This document shows positions 44,205 to 55,354 of a DNA stretch of 64,000 nucleotides, one piece after another (position 1 is the stretch's first letter; each line of letters begins with the position of its first letter). Origin of the DNA: Atriophallophorus winterbourni (taxonomy: Eukaryota; Platyhelminthes; Trematoda; Plagiorchiida; Microphallidae). Under the pieces are notes generated by a model. The model did no database searches, was not told the DNA's origin, and saw nothing but the letters and a program-made list of their open reading frames with translations. The translations under genes and the position numbers were made by a program. The stretch lies in NCBI GenBank assembly GCA_013407085.1, contig JACCGJ010012970.1, positions 1 through 64,000 on the forward strand, given 5' to 3'.

Positions 44205-45330
44205 TTAAGGCCACGACCGAGTTATAGTGATGAGGTACGTAAAACATGCACGGGCATATACCAAGTGATAATAACACGTTAAAAAATGTACTACATAATC
44301 GCCGAACCTTACGGGTTGCTGTTTCGCTCGCCTAGCTGTTGTGGTGGCAGACATTGAGATAGTAGAGTGCAAATTAGGGGTTATCACCTGTGGTGCTGGG
44401 TCTGGGTCTGGCGAAGTTGCTGAGTTAACGGCATTGTACATGAACGCCGGTTTGAATCTGTCAATCAAGACGTGTCGTGTCGACCGGCGCGGTCAATTGC
44501 AACTGTTTTTTGGGACTGCCGAATTAACTTATATGGTGCATCATAAGGAGGGTGAAGAGTTTACTTCACCATGTCGTTTCGGGTAAAGACATACTGGCAA
44601 TAAGTCATGTGGGACTGTTTGTCTTGAAATTGCGCGGGTGGTGGGTGGAAACGACTCCTATAGTGTCGCAAGCGCGCCACGTAATCTCCATAGGCAAATG
44701 GTTATTGCCTAGACGGGGAGACATATTCACCAGGTTATGCAATTGTTGGACCGTATGTTAACTCGGCGGCAGCGGCTTACAAAGGGATTTTGAAGGTTGA
44801 CCATAAACCTAGGAGGACAATCGGTGGGACTTCGGTCCAGTTAGTACCTCCGTTTGCCATTAACGCGGCTTTGAGTTGCCTGGGCAACCTTTCCAATATA
44901 CCATTCGCCGCAGGGTGATAGGCAGTATTTTGGTGATGTTGGCAACCAATGGTAGCCGGCAATTTACTGAAGGCGCCATGGAAATGGTAATCTCGGTCCG
45001 ATTTAACGTTACTCGGACAACCAAGTGTACTACCAGACGTTCGAAGAAGGCATTTGCAACTGTTTTGGAAAATCAGTTTGGTAGCGGAACGGCATCGGGC
45101 CACCCATTGAAATGATCTATGCAGGTGAGGATGTATGTATAGACACTTAAAGGTGGTAACGGGCCAATGAGGTTTACGTGGATGTGAGAGAAACACCTAT
45201 CCTGTTCGACAAAAGCTCCAAATGGGCTTCTGGTGTGTCGGTGGATTTTCGTGCGTTGACAATCACCGCACGCTTTAGCGCATGTGCGAACGTCCCTACT
45301 GGCTTTCGGTCCATCACGTAGACCTGTGGA
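44205..45330 (-). pseudogene. Gypsy-2 integrase fragment
   Basis: Minus-strand translation gives the integrase core: zinc-finger end near 45290; a region equivalent to PLPPLSVYTYILTCIDHF (frameshifted); FQWVARCRSATKLIFQN; STLGCPSNVKSDRDYHFHGA with the catalytic Asp in SDRD; and TAYHPAANGILERLPRQLKA with the catalytic Glu in ILERL. The C-terminal tail is IDRFKPAFMYNAVNSAT and RRAKQQPVRFGDYVV at 44205-44468. Gag, protease, RT and RNase H are gone. Confidence 0.8.
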
Positions 45331-45891
45331 TGTATCCTCGATGTTGAAAAGACGATTTAATCTTTTCGGGCCCCGGGAGGTTTCCGCTGGCGATTTGAGA
45401 TGGGCGGAAGGTTTGATGCAACGCCGCGCATCATCTCCGTATTTCCGATGTATCCAGCAAACGTGTGACCGTGTGCGACTACTCGAGTGTCGTGACTTAT
45501 AATTGAGTAGCGATCACCTATGGGTGCAGTTAGGATTGCGTCGCGTAGCTTTAAAAACATGTTCGCGGGGAGTTTCTGCGTTAAATGTGAAAACATGGCG
45601 GAGTCATCAATTATACTTTTAGAACTAAATTCTTTTTCTAAAAAATGAAACTAATACTCTGGGTCCTGTGAAATTAAGGTGGGTATTGTGATTACCGTGG
45701 ATGCCAACATAACGCTTTAAAATCACTCATGATGAACAATAGCAATTGGTGCAAAAATACACGATTAAACGAGTTAAAATAAATTACCTGAAAACTCCGA
45801 TGCAAAGCGGGAAAATGACGTACCGTATAAGATACACTTAGAATGCGTGTATTTCGGGCTTACCAACTTGTAGTACACGAAGAATTCGTGT

Positions 45892-45909
45892 ATCACGTCG
45901 GGCTCACCA
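45892..45909 (-). promoter_or_regulatory. Gypsy-2 primer-binding site (tRNA-Trp-like)
   Basis: Minus strand TGGTGAGCCCGACGTGAT, identical to Gypsy-3 at this site and one base off the tRNA-Trp complement over its first 17 positions. It lies three bases from the 5' LTR. Confidence 0.7.
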
Positions 45910-45912
45910 ATT

Positions 45913-46091
45913 TTTAGTACACCAATACAATAATGTCCCCAAGAATGTTGGAGAAAAGGCACAGGAGATGGCATATTTAACGCGGTAGCCAAAAGGTGCA
46001 CGAAGGTACAGTGAAGCAATCACGGAATACGAATCAACAGGAAGTATATATCAAGGTCAATTGTTAGGTACAGTAAAACAATGTAGTTACA
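45913..46091 (-). repeat. Gypsy-2 5' LTR
   Basis: About 179 bp, ends in GTTACA, followed by TAGT. Confidence 0.75.
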
Positions 46092-46095
46092 TAGT

Positions 46096-46900
46096 TTTAA
46101 AATAAGTTTTAATGTGTATTTGAATCATTGAAATCAAGTTGGACCTCGTTTAGTTCACAGAGTGCTTTTCTGAATCTGCATATGTCGACTTTACTGATTA
46201 CCTTTGTCTCGTTGCAGTGTCTGAAAGGCACTAAAGACGTAATCGAACACAAGCCCTACATGGTCACTCCGCCCCAATGGAGCTTCGTAGTCGATTGATT
46301 CGATAGCTGATGCGTTCGAAGTAGGAAGAAGGTCCAGAAAAGATAGCTGATCTGTTCCTTTCATTCGTGTATGTTTGAAGACTTGGTTGTACAAGCGTAC
46401 TAGGTCGAATACTTCGCAAAGTTTTTGTATCAGTGTATTCGTTTGATGCTGGCCTCTTAAGTATAGCCGCGGAAGCTTTAAGTCCCTTATGATTAGCATT
46501 TGAGGCTGCTGTCGAGCGTTGAGGCGGTGAAATCTTTCAACTAGCTTATAGTTGTGTTCTGTAGTCGATGTTGGTGAGCGGTATTTGACCCTGACGGTAC
46601 AGCTGTCACCAGATTTCAGGTCAAGTGAGCAGCACAGCGTTTCAGTGAGTGAAGGATCAGTATTTGAGATGATGTTTATCTATAGTCGCTCGTGACAATA
46701 CAACGCAACACCACCTCAAACGCCACCACGGTCACGGCGTAGGAGTGTCATATTAGGAATAGAAAGATCACTGTCGGTCATAATCGATTGATACTAAGAT
46801 TCAATCACAGCAATAAGATCAGGGGAATTGATAACACAAATAATAATCAGTTTCGCCAACTTGTTGATTAAACATTGAGCATTTGTATAATGACATTTGA
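46096..46900 (-). pseudogene. CR1-C endonuclease
   Basis: Minus strand: GVALYCHERL, LCCSLDLKSGDSCTVRVKYR, MLIIRDLKLPRLYLRG (where active LINE endonucleases have GDFN), then LSFLDLLPTSNASAIESID and APLGRSDHVGLVFDYVF, with the SDH catalytic motif. The GDFN-type motif reads RDLK, which would remove the catalytic Asp/Asn pair. Frameshifts occur between 46500 and 46900. Confidence 0.8.
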
Positions 46901-47099
46901 TCGATACTGTTTTATGTAGTGATGAATCATGTGGTATGTGATGAGGCGTCAAACAGTGTGATGCTGAATCACACTGAATAGTCGCTGACCGCCGGCCTTG
47001 GGAATTTCTCGGTCCCGATTGGTTAAGCCGTACCTATGAAGTTTTATTTATGTATTGATTTCTTACATTTGGTTGGAAAGGCTGCTATCCACTGTCTCC

Positions 47100-48310
47100 A
47101 CACAGGCAGTGTTTGACGTACGACATTGGGTTTGGGTGGGCTAAGACTAACATCCTTGGGTAACGTTCATTTTCCTTTTTTAATTCTAACATTACTATTT
47201 CGGCTAAAGGAACTCGAAAAGTGTCCACAACATCGGTTTTAGAATTACCAAGAGAACACGCAATGTAGCGTCAATGCTTGCCGTCGTGCTCTACGGTTTC
47301 CTGAATCGAAACTCCAGAATTATTTTCTGGTACACCAATTAGAATTATACTTCGTGATACCGTTTTACCTTGGCGTTCAAGCTACCCTTCCTTTCTCACC
47401 ATGGTACATCTGGATTTTTGCGTTAGTTTGAGACGGGATCTGTCTTGAGTAGGTCCGCATTCAGGAGTAAGTTCTCGATATCAACGTCACATTTCAGTGT
47501 GATCTTCAGCAAGCGAGGTTGAACAATATGAGCTGAAGTTGAGTGTCGAGTTAGTCGAGTCACTTTGTCTGGTATTACATGTTTTATTTGCATCAGGTGG
47601 CAAAGTTGAGACCATTTCTCGAGATCGTGTTTCTGTTTGCTATCAAACAGGCTTACATGGGACTCGCTAACGTTCGTATATACCTCGTTCAATGCGCATG
47701 GGGAGTTGTTATTACATATCGGAAAGTCAGAAGTTTAAGAATGTAAACAATTTTTTGATTGACTTTGTGAGTCGCAGCTTTAGAATGCAGAGCTGAGGTC
47801 GACCGTATAGCACAACTCTGTGAGATTTTTGGCTGATTCCTAAACGGATTTTTTCTTTGTTGTCACACACATAGCTTTAGTCTAAGATTGCTTCAGTGGT
47901 GGTTCCGAAATCGTTGTATTATTAATATGGTTTACATCAGTGATCACCCGATCAACATGATTTACCAAAATTTCCTCCACTCATCGAAAGTTCAACTCGA
48001 AACAAGCCATCCATTTTTCTATTTTAGTTTCAAAATTATCGGCATCGTGCAAGGATTTAGCTCTGCAACGAACACAGAAATAGCAGGCACCTGGAACCTT
48101 TTCATTATTTATTAATGCTCTCGAATCATGTGCTAAAGTAGGGTCACATTTACCATTGATCCTGCCCATACACATCAAACACGTTATGATTTTACTCACA
48201 TTGTTAATCATCGGTTGTTCACACGAATAAATGCTGATAGCTATGATCGAAAGTAATACAGAATTCTTGGAATAAGATAAATCTGAGCAGATTCGTTGAA
48301 GATATGTCAC
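47100..48310 (-). pseudogene. CR1-C ORF1 with N-terminal Cys-rich finger
   Basis: The N-terminal part (48310-47981) has cysteines in CLMCMGRINGKCDP and CYFCVRCRAKSLHDADNFET, a PHD-like zinc-finger layout. The C-terminal part (47692-47423) has VIPDKVTRLTRHSTSAHIVQ, LKITLKCDVDIENLLLNADL and LKTDP, as in the other ORF1 copies here. ORF1 proteins of this type bind element RNA; the exact role is inferred. The pieces are separated by frameshifts. Confidence 0.72.
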
Positions 48311-48352
48311 AAAGTGTCAAAGAAAAAAATGCAAACGCACAACAGAAACTAT

Positions 48353-48725
48353 TTAAACGTGTCTAGGGAAAAATCCGGTCAAGCTTTGTGAAAAGATCCT
48401 CACTGTTAACGTAGTCAAATGACTCCGTTTGATTAGGAAAAAAACAGAGTTTAATGTCATACGCTGTCTCTGACACTTGAAGTTGTCTCCAGGAGGGGAT
48501 CGTGTATACAGTTGATCTTTTCCTGCTAACGCCAAATTGAGATTCGGAGTAAACTCCAACAGCTAAAACTGGTAGCCGGATCTGTAAGACGTCTGCAAAA
48601 AAGTTGCTTTTAACATTCAGAAGAGAGAATACGCTGTAATTGTTGCATTCACATAGAGCAAGAATATTTTCGAACAGCTCGGTGATCTTGGTATCTCGCA
48701 TCCCTTGTGGGACATAGTTCTCCTG
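48353..48725 (-). pseudogene. RTE-like LINE, RT fragment
   Basis: Minus strand: FADVLQIRLPVLAVGVYSES, QFGVSRKRSTVYTIPSWRQL and SFDYVNSEDLFTKL. This corresponds to the RT segment at about 61700-61480 (ADRIYSESRCGFCKGRSTVDM). The catalytic FADD box is not included. Confidence 0.7.
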
Positions 48726-48784
48726 TCAGCACACAAGAAAAAATTAATTAAAGCTGTTTATTCATAGATAATACGCATGTAAAA

Positions 48785-50640
48785 AAGATATACTTTAAAA
48801 GACCCACAAAAAGGTGCATCAGATCGGTTGGTAAATAATATCTGAAATGTGTGTTAAAGATTATTGTCAAACGTGAACGTATACTTGCCCATATGGGCAT
48901 CTATCGAGTTTTAAAATGCGGCAATGCTTTCAGATTGTACCACGCGAGTAGGTATAGTATTCCACAAATCTACATTGTGAACGGAAAAAGCGTATTTCCG
49001 GTAGTTCAACCTGCTACGCTGTTGGTAAAGTGTATATTGGTGACTACGCAAATTTGTGCTGATTGAAAGATATAACGAATGGCGGCTTTGATGATGGATG
49101 GTGGATGTGTGTTGAAATCAATTTCCAGATTATATTGGGGCTCTTCTCAGGAGAAACAAGTTTCTTCGGCTTTGCTTTCGAGAGTCGACATTGCCTATAG
49201 TTTTCTAAGTCAGACTGAGTAACCACGCCAAAATCTGTATCGAAGGATACGGGTATAATTGCAGCTCGAACTATATAATATCCTTTGTTTAACTAGCTGT
49301 TGAGCGATAATGAGCTGCATTGAGAGGCATTAAGTGGCATTTCATTGTCTAGCTTTGCGTCATCAGCAAAGTAATAATTGGCGGCTGTGTAATAGTAGGC
49401 AAGTCATTGATATATATATTAGAAACAAGAGCGGTTCGAGGACTTATTCTTGTGGGATTTTAAGGGCAACTTGAATAGTCTCGGATAGCTCATTTTCACT
49501 CCCATGTACATCTCATGGGATATTAACAAATTCTTTAGTCAATGCATAGAGTTTACCATCCACTCCGTAGGTAAGGAATTTCGACAAGAGTAGTTCGTGA
49601 CTAACACGATCAAATGCTTTTGAAAAATAAATTTTAAATTACGTCCACGGAGTTGCCAGCAGCCAGACCAATCTTCTTTCACTAATAGAATGCTTATCAG
49701 GCAAGATCGCTATTTTTTGAACCAATGCTGTACATCAGAGAGTAAGTTATGGATCTCAAGTTGATTCCGCATTGCATCAGCTATGATAGACCAAATTACC
49801 TTAGATAGCACTGGTAATAAAAGCTAATGGACGATAGTTTAACGCATGTTTTCTTTTGCTGCCAACGTAGATCGGACTATTCAGGGCAATTTCCATGTTT
49901 TTTTCGACGAATTTCTTTTCAAAAATTATCTTGAACACCTCAGATGTCGGGTTGCCAATTCTGTAGACAGGATATGCAAAAGGTTAAGGTTTTATAACAT
50001 CTATTCCGGGTGAACCTGTTTTCTTCATCGTCTTTAATTTTCTTTTAACAACGTTCGGACTGAATTCTACCTCGTGAAGAAGTGGCAGGCTGCAGCTATT
50101 AAAGTTCAGAAACTATTCATAAGTTGACACTTGCGATAATACTGATGCAACTTGTTGTCGAAGAATTTTTACACAATCTTTAAATGATGTCACTAGGCCA
50201 GTAGGAGAACCAAGTGGCAGTATTCCCATTTAAACACTCCGGATGTTGTTGACGTGCTTGTACAATGCTTTGGATTTCATAACAATATTTTCGACTAGTT
50301 TGATTTGGTAATGTTTTCTATCATTTCGATTAAGCAGACACACTTATTTCGAAATAATTTGTAGTTGCACCACTTCAGTCATGGCGGCTCATCCAAGTAC
50401 TTATTCCAGATTTTGTCACAGGTACACATATATTTCCGTGTAATGCTTCCAAGTGGCTTTTTTAGATGTTGCTTGTTACTTATTATTTGCATGTTCAATG
50501 ACAAAACAAAGATGATAGGGAGTTTGTTGTAAAAGTTTCCCATATTTCCTGAGTTGATGTGAGTTTAAAGAAATACCATCGTTTGGCAGTAATAAGAGCT
50601 CGAAGCAAGTCATAGTTCATAGTTGTATAAGAAAGAGATT
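48785..50640 (-). pseudogene. CR1-A copy 2: RT and linker, heavily decayed
   Basis: Nucleotide alignment with the open copy at 903-2280 is clear (AGATTGTACCACGCGAGTAG, GAGATCTCAAGTTGATTCCG-type matches), but the frame is full of stops and small deletions. No long RT ORF remains. Confidence 0.75.
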
Positions 50641-52144
50641 CGATCATGAGTTCTTAGTTTGTGAGTATGATAAGTTAGATGAGGTTTGTTCAGATCGAAA
50701 TCGCGTTGCTTGTTTTACATAGTTGTAAAGTGGGGTTACTGTAATTATTCCTTGAAGAAAGCTTTTGACGTTATCGTTATGCGTGTGGCAATTGTCGGTA
50801 CATTAATATCACCCAGCAGGAACAAATGTGATTAGGGGAGCTTCAATGCACAATGTATTGCGTTAGAAATAACAGTGTCCGCGGCAGGTGATGAAGAAGG
50901 GGAGCGATAAATCAATGCAGCTACGGCTATCATGCAGGTCAATAGAGCAAAACAATGTATCTGTAAATCTAGTTCCAGAGCGAAAAGTAAGCTACAATGA
51001 AGCTTTCATATAATTAGAGGAGGACACCGCTACCATTTGTTGCACGATATTTTCTGTAAATCATCATGTGTGGGATCGTAAGTTTATAATCCTGTAGGAA
51101 ATTACTTAACCACGGTTTGCTCATGCAATCAAATTGGAAGCGCGTAAATAATGTTCAACCAACATACCCAGAATGCCCTTAGCATTGGTGCAACAGCATG
51201 ATTGAAATTTTATTTTGGGGGGTAGATTAAGAACCCATAGTAGTGGATTCGCCGACCCAGAAATGGTCGGCTTCTCCAGGATTTTATCTCAGGTGCATTT
51301 GATTGACTTGCTAACGAAGTCATTTCAGGAATAATAGTGTTCTTGCGTTTTATGTCGTATACTGCCCGAATAAGAATTTCAATAGGTTCCAATTTTCGGC
51401 ATTGGTACCACGCCTAGTGTAAGCAACCCTTAATTTCGTCAGTAAGGAATGATATTTTAAATGGTGGAGGCTGCTGAAATTCCTTTTTTCGCTTAAGGCG
51501 CATTATATAAGTCGTTATTTTATCCTTTAAACCTAGGAACTTTTGTAAAAGTCTGCGTTTACTGCAATCTTGTTGCAGTCGTTTACTTGATTCTTATGCG
51601 TTCGAATTGGGTGTTCGATAGAGCTCGAAAGTTTGAATGGTACTGCTCAGCAGATTCGATAAATTGAAGTTACCCTTAATTAAAAATACAAAATTGAATA
51701 TAGAAGTAAGCATGCGAAATTTGTCGAGTAGGTCCAGATTGTAAGCTTCCTTTGCAGACAGTAGACGATGTACTACTCCTAAAACACAGTCTTCGCCTTT
51801 AGCTAATAGGACTGAGCACTAGAGTGTATCCCGCAACACGATGTCTGGATTCGTAATCTCACGGCACAACGGTTTTTGGCTATAATAAAAAGCTACTCCG
51901 CTTCCTCTGGTTTTACGGTGACGGCGAATAAGTGACACCCGGCATAATTGTACTTCACCATTTGTTTGATGAGTCTGTAGCCACCTTTCCATTACGGTGA
52001 TGATGTTTCGTAAACTTTTCAGAAAATTTGCACGCAGATCACTGATTATGTTTCCATGAATTTTGCGTTGGTGTAGATGCATTTCATAGTTTTTTTCTCA
52101 ACAAGGATGTGGTGTGAGGAAGGAGTTTAGCGGAGTGCAGAATA
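50641..52144 (-). pseudogene. CR1-A copy 2: endonuclease
   Basis: Minus strand: NIITVMERWLQTHQTNGEVQ, RHRKTRGSGVAFYYSQ and DIVLRDTL at 51819-52082. It aligns at nucleotide level with 21834-23253 throughout (for example ACCCATAGTAGTG and CGACCCAGAAATGGTCGGCT). Confidence 0.8.
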
Positions 52145-53078
52145 CAGTGGAACCCACCTACTACGAAATCGTTTTCAACGAATTCTTGGGTTGAACGAAC
52201 ACACCATGATTTCCCAAATAAATTCCTTCTTTGTAAGACTATTTAAAACATTAGTACAACGAATCTGTTCGTTACGAATCTCGCCTTTGACGAACACTGT
52301 ACACGTTCCCGACAGCTATGTTTGTTCAATAAAGTTCATACGTACAAGGAACTCGCTTTGTCTTGCCTTTAGCACACAAAGCTCCATAAAGAGTGGCCTG
52401 CAGTGCGCTAAGAATAGAACTTACGCACAGCTTGGCGAGACACAGGCAGCCTAGCCGCCAGTGTGGTAACTAACTCGCGCGCACACACAAGAAAATCACG
52501 TGAATTATCTGTGACTGGTTATCACAGACCTATGACAAATTGCAATCACTCAAGCAGACACTTCATTCCTTTCTTACAGTTACACGATGGCTGACAGAAA
52601 ACGACAGTGACACAGAAGTCGTAGCTTCGTCCTAGATCTGCTTTTGATCTCTGCAGGAGAGTTTTTTAGGATAGATGGAAGAGACGTCGAAAAGAACTTG
52701 AATTAGTGGAGAGAGAGATTGAGGCCGTGGCGAAGTCAAAAGTTAAACAAAAGAGCCTCTCCAGCTACTTCATGAACTGTCAGTGTGCGTGCAAGATGTT
52801 TTTGTTACTTTGTTTTAGAATAAATTTATTATTATTAACATGAACTTGGATTTAATGTTGTGATCTGTGGGCTGTGGCATGATCTATACATCAAATGGAT
52901 TACACGCATGCAGAAACACACAAAGGTAAGACATTCTTCACTTCTTTATTGTTTATACGTGTACAGATAAACGGCGGCAAAATCACATGTTTGATATTGC
53001 GTTTTACTTGCAACGAATTCCGCTTTTAACGAACATTTTACTCTCTCCCTGGATTTTCGTTGTACCCGGGTTCCACTG
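52145..53078. mobile_element. pogo/Tigger internal-deletion (MITE-like) copy
   Basis: 934 bp with inverted ends CAGTGGAACCC and GGGTTCCACTG, flanked by TA on both sides. It keeps the 5' region up to the first transposase codons (ATGGCTGACAGAAAACGACA) and the last codons (ending KQKSLSSYFMN), and lacks the rest. It occupies the same position in CR1-A as the 23254-30217 copy. Confidence 0.87.
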
Positions 53079-54430
53079 TATCTGTAGGCCTACTCCTCCA
53101 TAGTAGGCATCTAAAGTTTTTTTGCTTGCAAGGATGCCTGATCGTTTTAGGTCGTACTGTTGGAATACAGTCAACTATAGTATCGACTGAATTTGTTTCT
53201 GACACGTCAACTATTGATTGACTTGGTAGTGTTTCTCTTGGACTTCGTGGTGCATCTATCTGTTCAATATGAAGTTTCGATGCGCCTAGTCTAAATTCTG
53301 TTGGCATTAGTGTGTGGCCATTATCCCTATGCGTTTTGACAGTGTTCAACATATCTTTATTTTAGGGGCTTAGGACCGATGCCCTTACAAGTCGTATATT
53401 TGGGAATGCGGAACGTGTCCGTCACAGCTTCATCATGCAAACTAAGTATATCTCTGAGGAATCTCCATTGTAGCTGATCGTGTTTGCGCTGCACTGCTTT
53501 ATCAGTTGCTTCATCAGCTTCTTGGAATCCTAAAAGGATTCAAATTCGATCATCCCTCTGCTTCGTTTGGTCTTGTTGCTGGGAGTTCCGGGCCATTTCC
53601 CACAAAGGTATATCAGCGAAGATCCTAAACGTGATCTATAAAGGCTCCCTGCGGAGTAAAAAGTCGTATAGTAAGATGTTTTCTAGATCCCTTTTAGAGT
53701 TTTCCGCGATTTTAAGCAGTCTTGGTTGGTCCAGATTTGAGGAAGTTGGACTACGATTCAGTCGTATCAAGAAACCGGTTCAACTGGCTCCAAGTCCATG
53801 CTGCTGCACAACATTTTCCATTCTTCATTATCGTGCTTTAGCCTGTCCCTTAGTAAGGTTGCACTCGTTTCTTTTACGCTGGAGCAAATCATGCTTAGTT
53901 CATGGATAGAATGTTTATTGTGTACCTGTCGCTTTCGCTGGTTGCTGGACGTTTCAACTGTCTTAAATCGAATACCTATCGTGACCACTTTGGGAGTATT
54001 TTGCACGGTGAATTTTGGTTTTGAACCTGAGGGTTTTTGCTGAAAATTCAGATTAACAGGTGGCTTTGGCTCCGAAAACTTTTGTGGACCATGGGTGTTT
54101 TGGGCAGTCAGGCCTGTTGCCGTCGTAGTTTTAATTATGTCATATTGATGAGGAGAACGCACTGCAAGATTTCTCGGCACATTTGATACACCTGAACCTT
54201 GGCATTGAATGATTTGCCGAGATACAGCTTTTATCCGACTTTTATTGTAATCAAAACCTATACGCGCAAACTGAGAACTATGATCGGTGGCCAGAGTCTC
54301 TACCGAGGCCTTCAACAATTTTATATTAAGCTCTAAGCACAGCATCCGATCATCTGGGTCATTTTGCTGGACACTTGATACAACGTGCCAAACATTGGTT
54401 TAGTTGGACAATTTTACACACTTATCATAC
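53079..54430 (-). pseudogene. CR1-A copy 2: ORF1
   Basis: Minus strand from the 5' side: LVYDKCVKLSN (about 54400), NDPDDRMLCLELNIKLLKAS, ETLATDHSSQFARIGFDYNK, LSMICSSVKETSATLLRDRL, LCSSMDLEPVEPVS, then after frameshifts VSETNSVDTIVDCIPTVRP (53160). The 192-residue open stretch 53767-54345 is the longest ORF1 piece in the window. No clear CCHC knuckle is seen in this part. Confidence 0.75.
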
Positions 54431-54589
54431 ACCAGACATGTTTTCATCATTAAGGATCGCTATAGCCTCCAGGGAAAATGAATTATGTGTGAGCAGTTGC
54501 TAAACGTGACAGATTAGAACTTATCGCTCACTACCTTATCACGCATGCTCCGCTAACATCAGTTTGCACCAAAAGATATCGGTCATTTG

Positions 54590-54730
54590 TAAGCACCCCA
54601 TCTAACAGTGGCATACAAGTATACCTTTGTTTACCACTAATAAACTGTTTCAAGGCTCATTGAACCTGATCCTAATGTCTCCACCTGATGACGGCAAACA
54701 CACCTAACTCAGTATTGGTGTATAAGAGAT
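54590..54730 (+). repeat. HHR-2 unit fragment
   Basis: CCATCTAACAGTGGCATACA, TTTGTTTACCACTAATAAAC and CCTGATCCTAATGTCTCCAC lead into a degenerate hammerhead. It mixes features of HHR-1 (CAGTGGCATACAAG) and HHR-2 (CGGCAAACA), suggesting one superfamily. Confidence 0.6.
54678..54720 (+). ncRNA. degenerate hammerhead (HHR-2)
   Basis: CUCCAC, intact CUGAUGA and CGGC-AAACA, then CACCUAACUCAGUAUUGGUG in place of GCCAGAAACCGGUAGUGGUG. The 5' half of the core is intact; the GAAA and cleavage side is lost. Confidence 0.55.
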
Positions 54731-54811
54731 GGAAATTTGAGCACCAGAACATATCACATTTCATAACATTGTGGTCAACCAAAACTACAAATCACAGCAT
54801 AAAATCAGTAT

Positions 54812-54900
54812 GGGATCGTGAAACGATTCAAAGCGTAATAATCACCACGTGGCGTTCGGCTTGTTAACCGGACGTCTGTTCGAATAACGTCGGTCTCCCC
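54812..54900. other. tRNA-like sequence next to an LTR (extended PBS or tRNA relic)
   Basis: Plus strand contains CGTTCGGCTTGTTAACCGGA (54853-54872), close to the tRNA-Asn anticodon arm, then GTTCGAATAACGTCGGTCTC and CCCA, a T-arm/acceptor-like end finishing in CCA two to four bases from the LTR start. 54812-54818 (GGGATCG) can pair with CGGTCTC. The D-arm region is the wrong length and the T stem does not pair well, so it is not a functional tRNA gene. The last 18-24 bases act as a PBS for the minus-oriented LTR at 54905. Confidence 0.4.
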
Positions 54901-54904
54901 AATT

Positions 54905-55226
54905 TGTAGTGGATAGTGAGGATTTGTTCGTCAGGCTGCGTGTGTTCCTTTTATATCCACATACAAGATTGACGTCTAAACAACAACAGAATAAGGAGAA
55001 CATCGCGTGGAAAAGGTGTTTATTTTTAGTATAGTGCGTTGACCATTTAAAAATAGATGAATAGTATTAACTTAGTTAACGAACATAAAATTAATGAAAT
55101 GTGAGTGACAACGTTGAAAAGAAATCTATAGATCAATATAGTGATATCGGTATTCAGTGTGAAACAATAATGTAGAAGTTAAAGAAATAACATGATACAA
55201 GACATAAAAATGTATAAATCACTACA
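54905..55226 (-). repeat. LTR (Gypsy-type), isolated 5' LTR
   Basis: 322 bp with inverted ends TGTAGTG and CACTACA. A PBS-like sequence (minus TGGGGAGACCGACGT) lies immediately to the left, making this a minus-strand 5' LTR. No internal Gypsy domains follow, so the element is truncated. Confidence 0.7.
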
Positions 55227-55354
55227 GGTCAACAACAAAATCCAAACTTCAGTCTAAAACAAACCAGTTAACACGGCTGCCGTCCTGAGGTAAACATCGG
55301 GGCCTTCTAGATAAGTATTCAGATCCGTAGCCTCGTCCTTATTTCATAAAATCG

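Larger units (their letters stand above)
43404..46091 (-). mobile_element. Gypsy-2 LTR element, TSD TAGT, internally deleted
   Basis: LTRs at 43404-43586 and 45913-46091 share TCCCCAAGAATGTTG, CACAGGAGATGG and GGTACAGTGAAGCAATCACG. The duplication TAGT flanks the element (43400-43403, 46092-46095). The PBS is adjacent to the right LTR and a purine tract adjacent to the left one (minus strand GGAAGGGGGC). Internal sequence keeps only the integrase half of pol. Confidence 0.83.
42870..48330 (-). mobile_element. CR1-C non-LTR retrotransposon, split by Gypsy-2
   Basis: From the 5' side (right): ORF1 (48310-47100), EN (about 46900-46096), Gypsy-2 insertion (43404-46091), then linker and RT start (43399-42870), where it is truncated. 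EN and linker read into each other across Gypsy-2, whose 4-bp duplication TAGT marks the split. Confidence 0.8.
48760..54590 (-). mobile_element. CR1-A copy 2, carrying a pogo MITE-like insertion
   Basis: From the left: 3' tail (TTTATTCATAGA, 48757-48768), RT and linker, EN (to 52144), pogo derivative (52145-53078), ORF1 (53079 to about 54430) and leader. It is the uninterrupted counterpart of copy 1 (17790-34612). About 150 bp of EN C-terminus is deleted near 50629. Confidence 0.83.

Noticed and set aside
44876..45502. Plus-strand frames within Gypsy-2
   Set aside because: Shadows of the minus-strand integrase.
54812..54900. Functional tRNA gene
   Set aside because: The D-arm region is the wrong length, the T stem mispairs and CCA is encoded. 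Better read as a PBS or tRNA relic.
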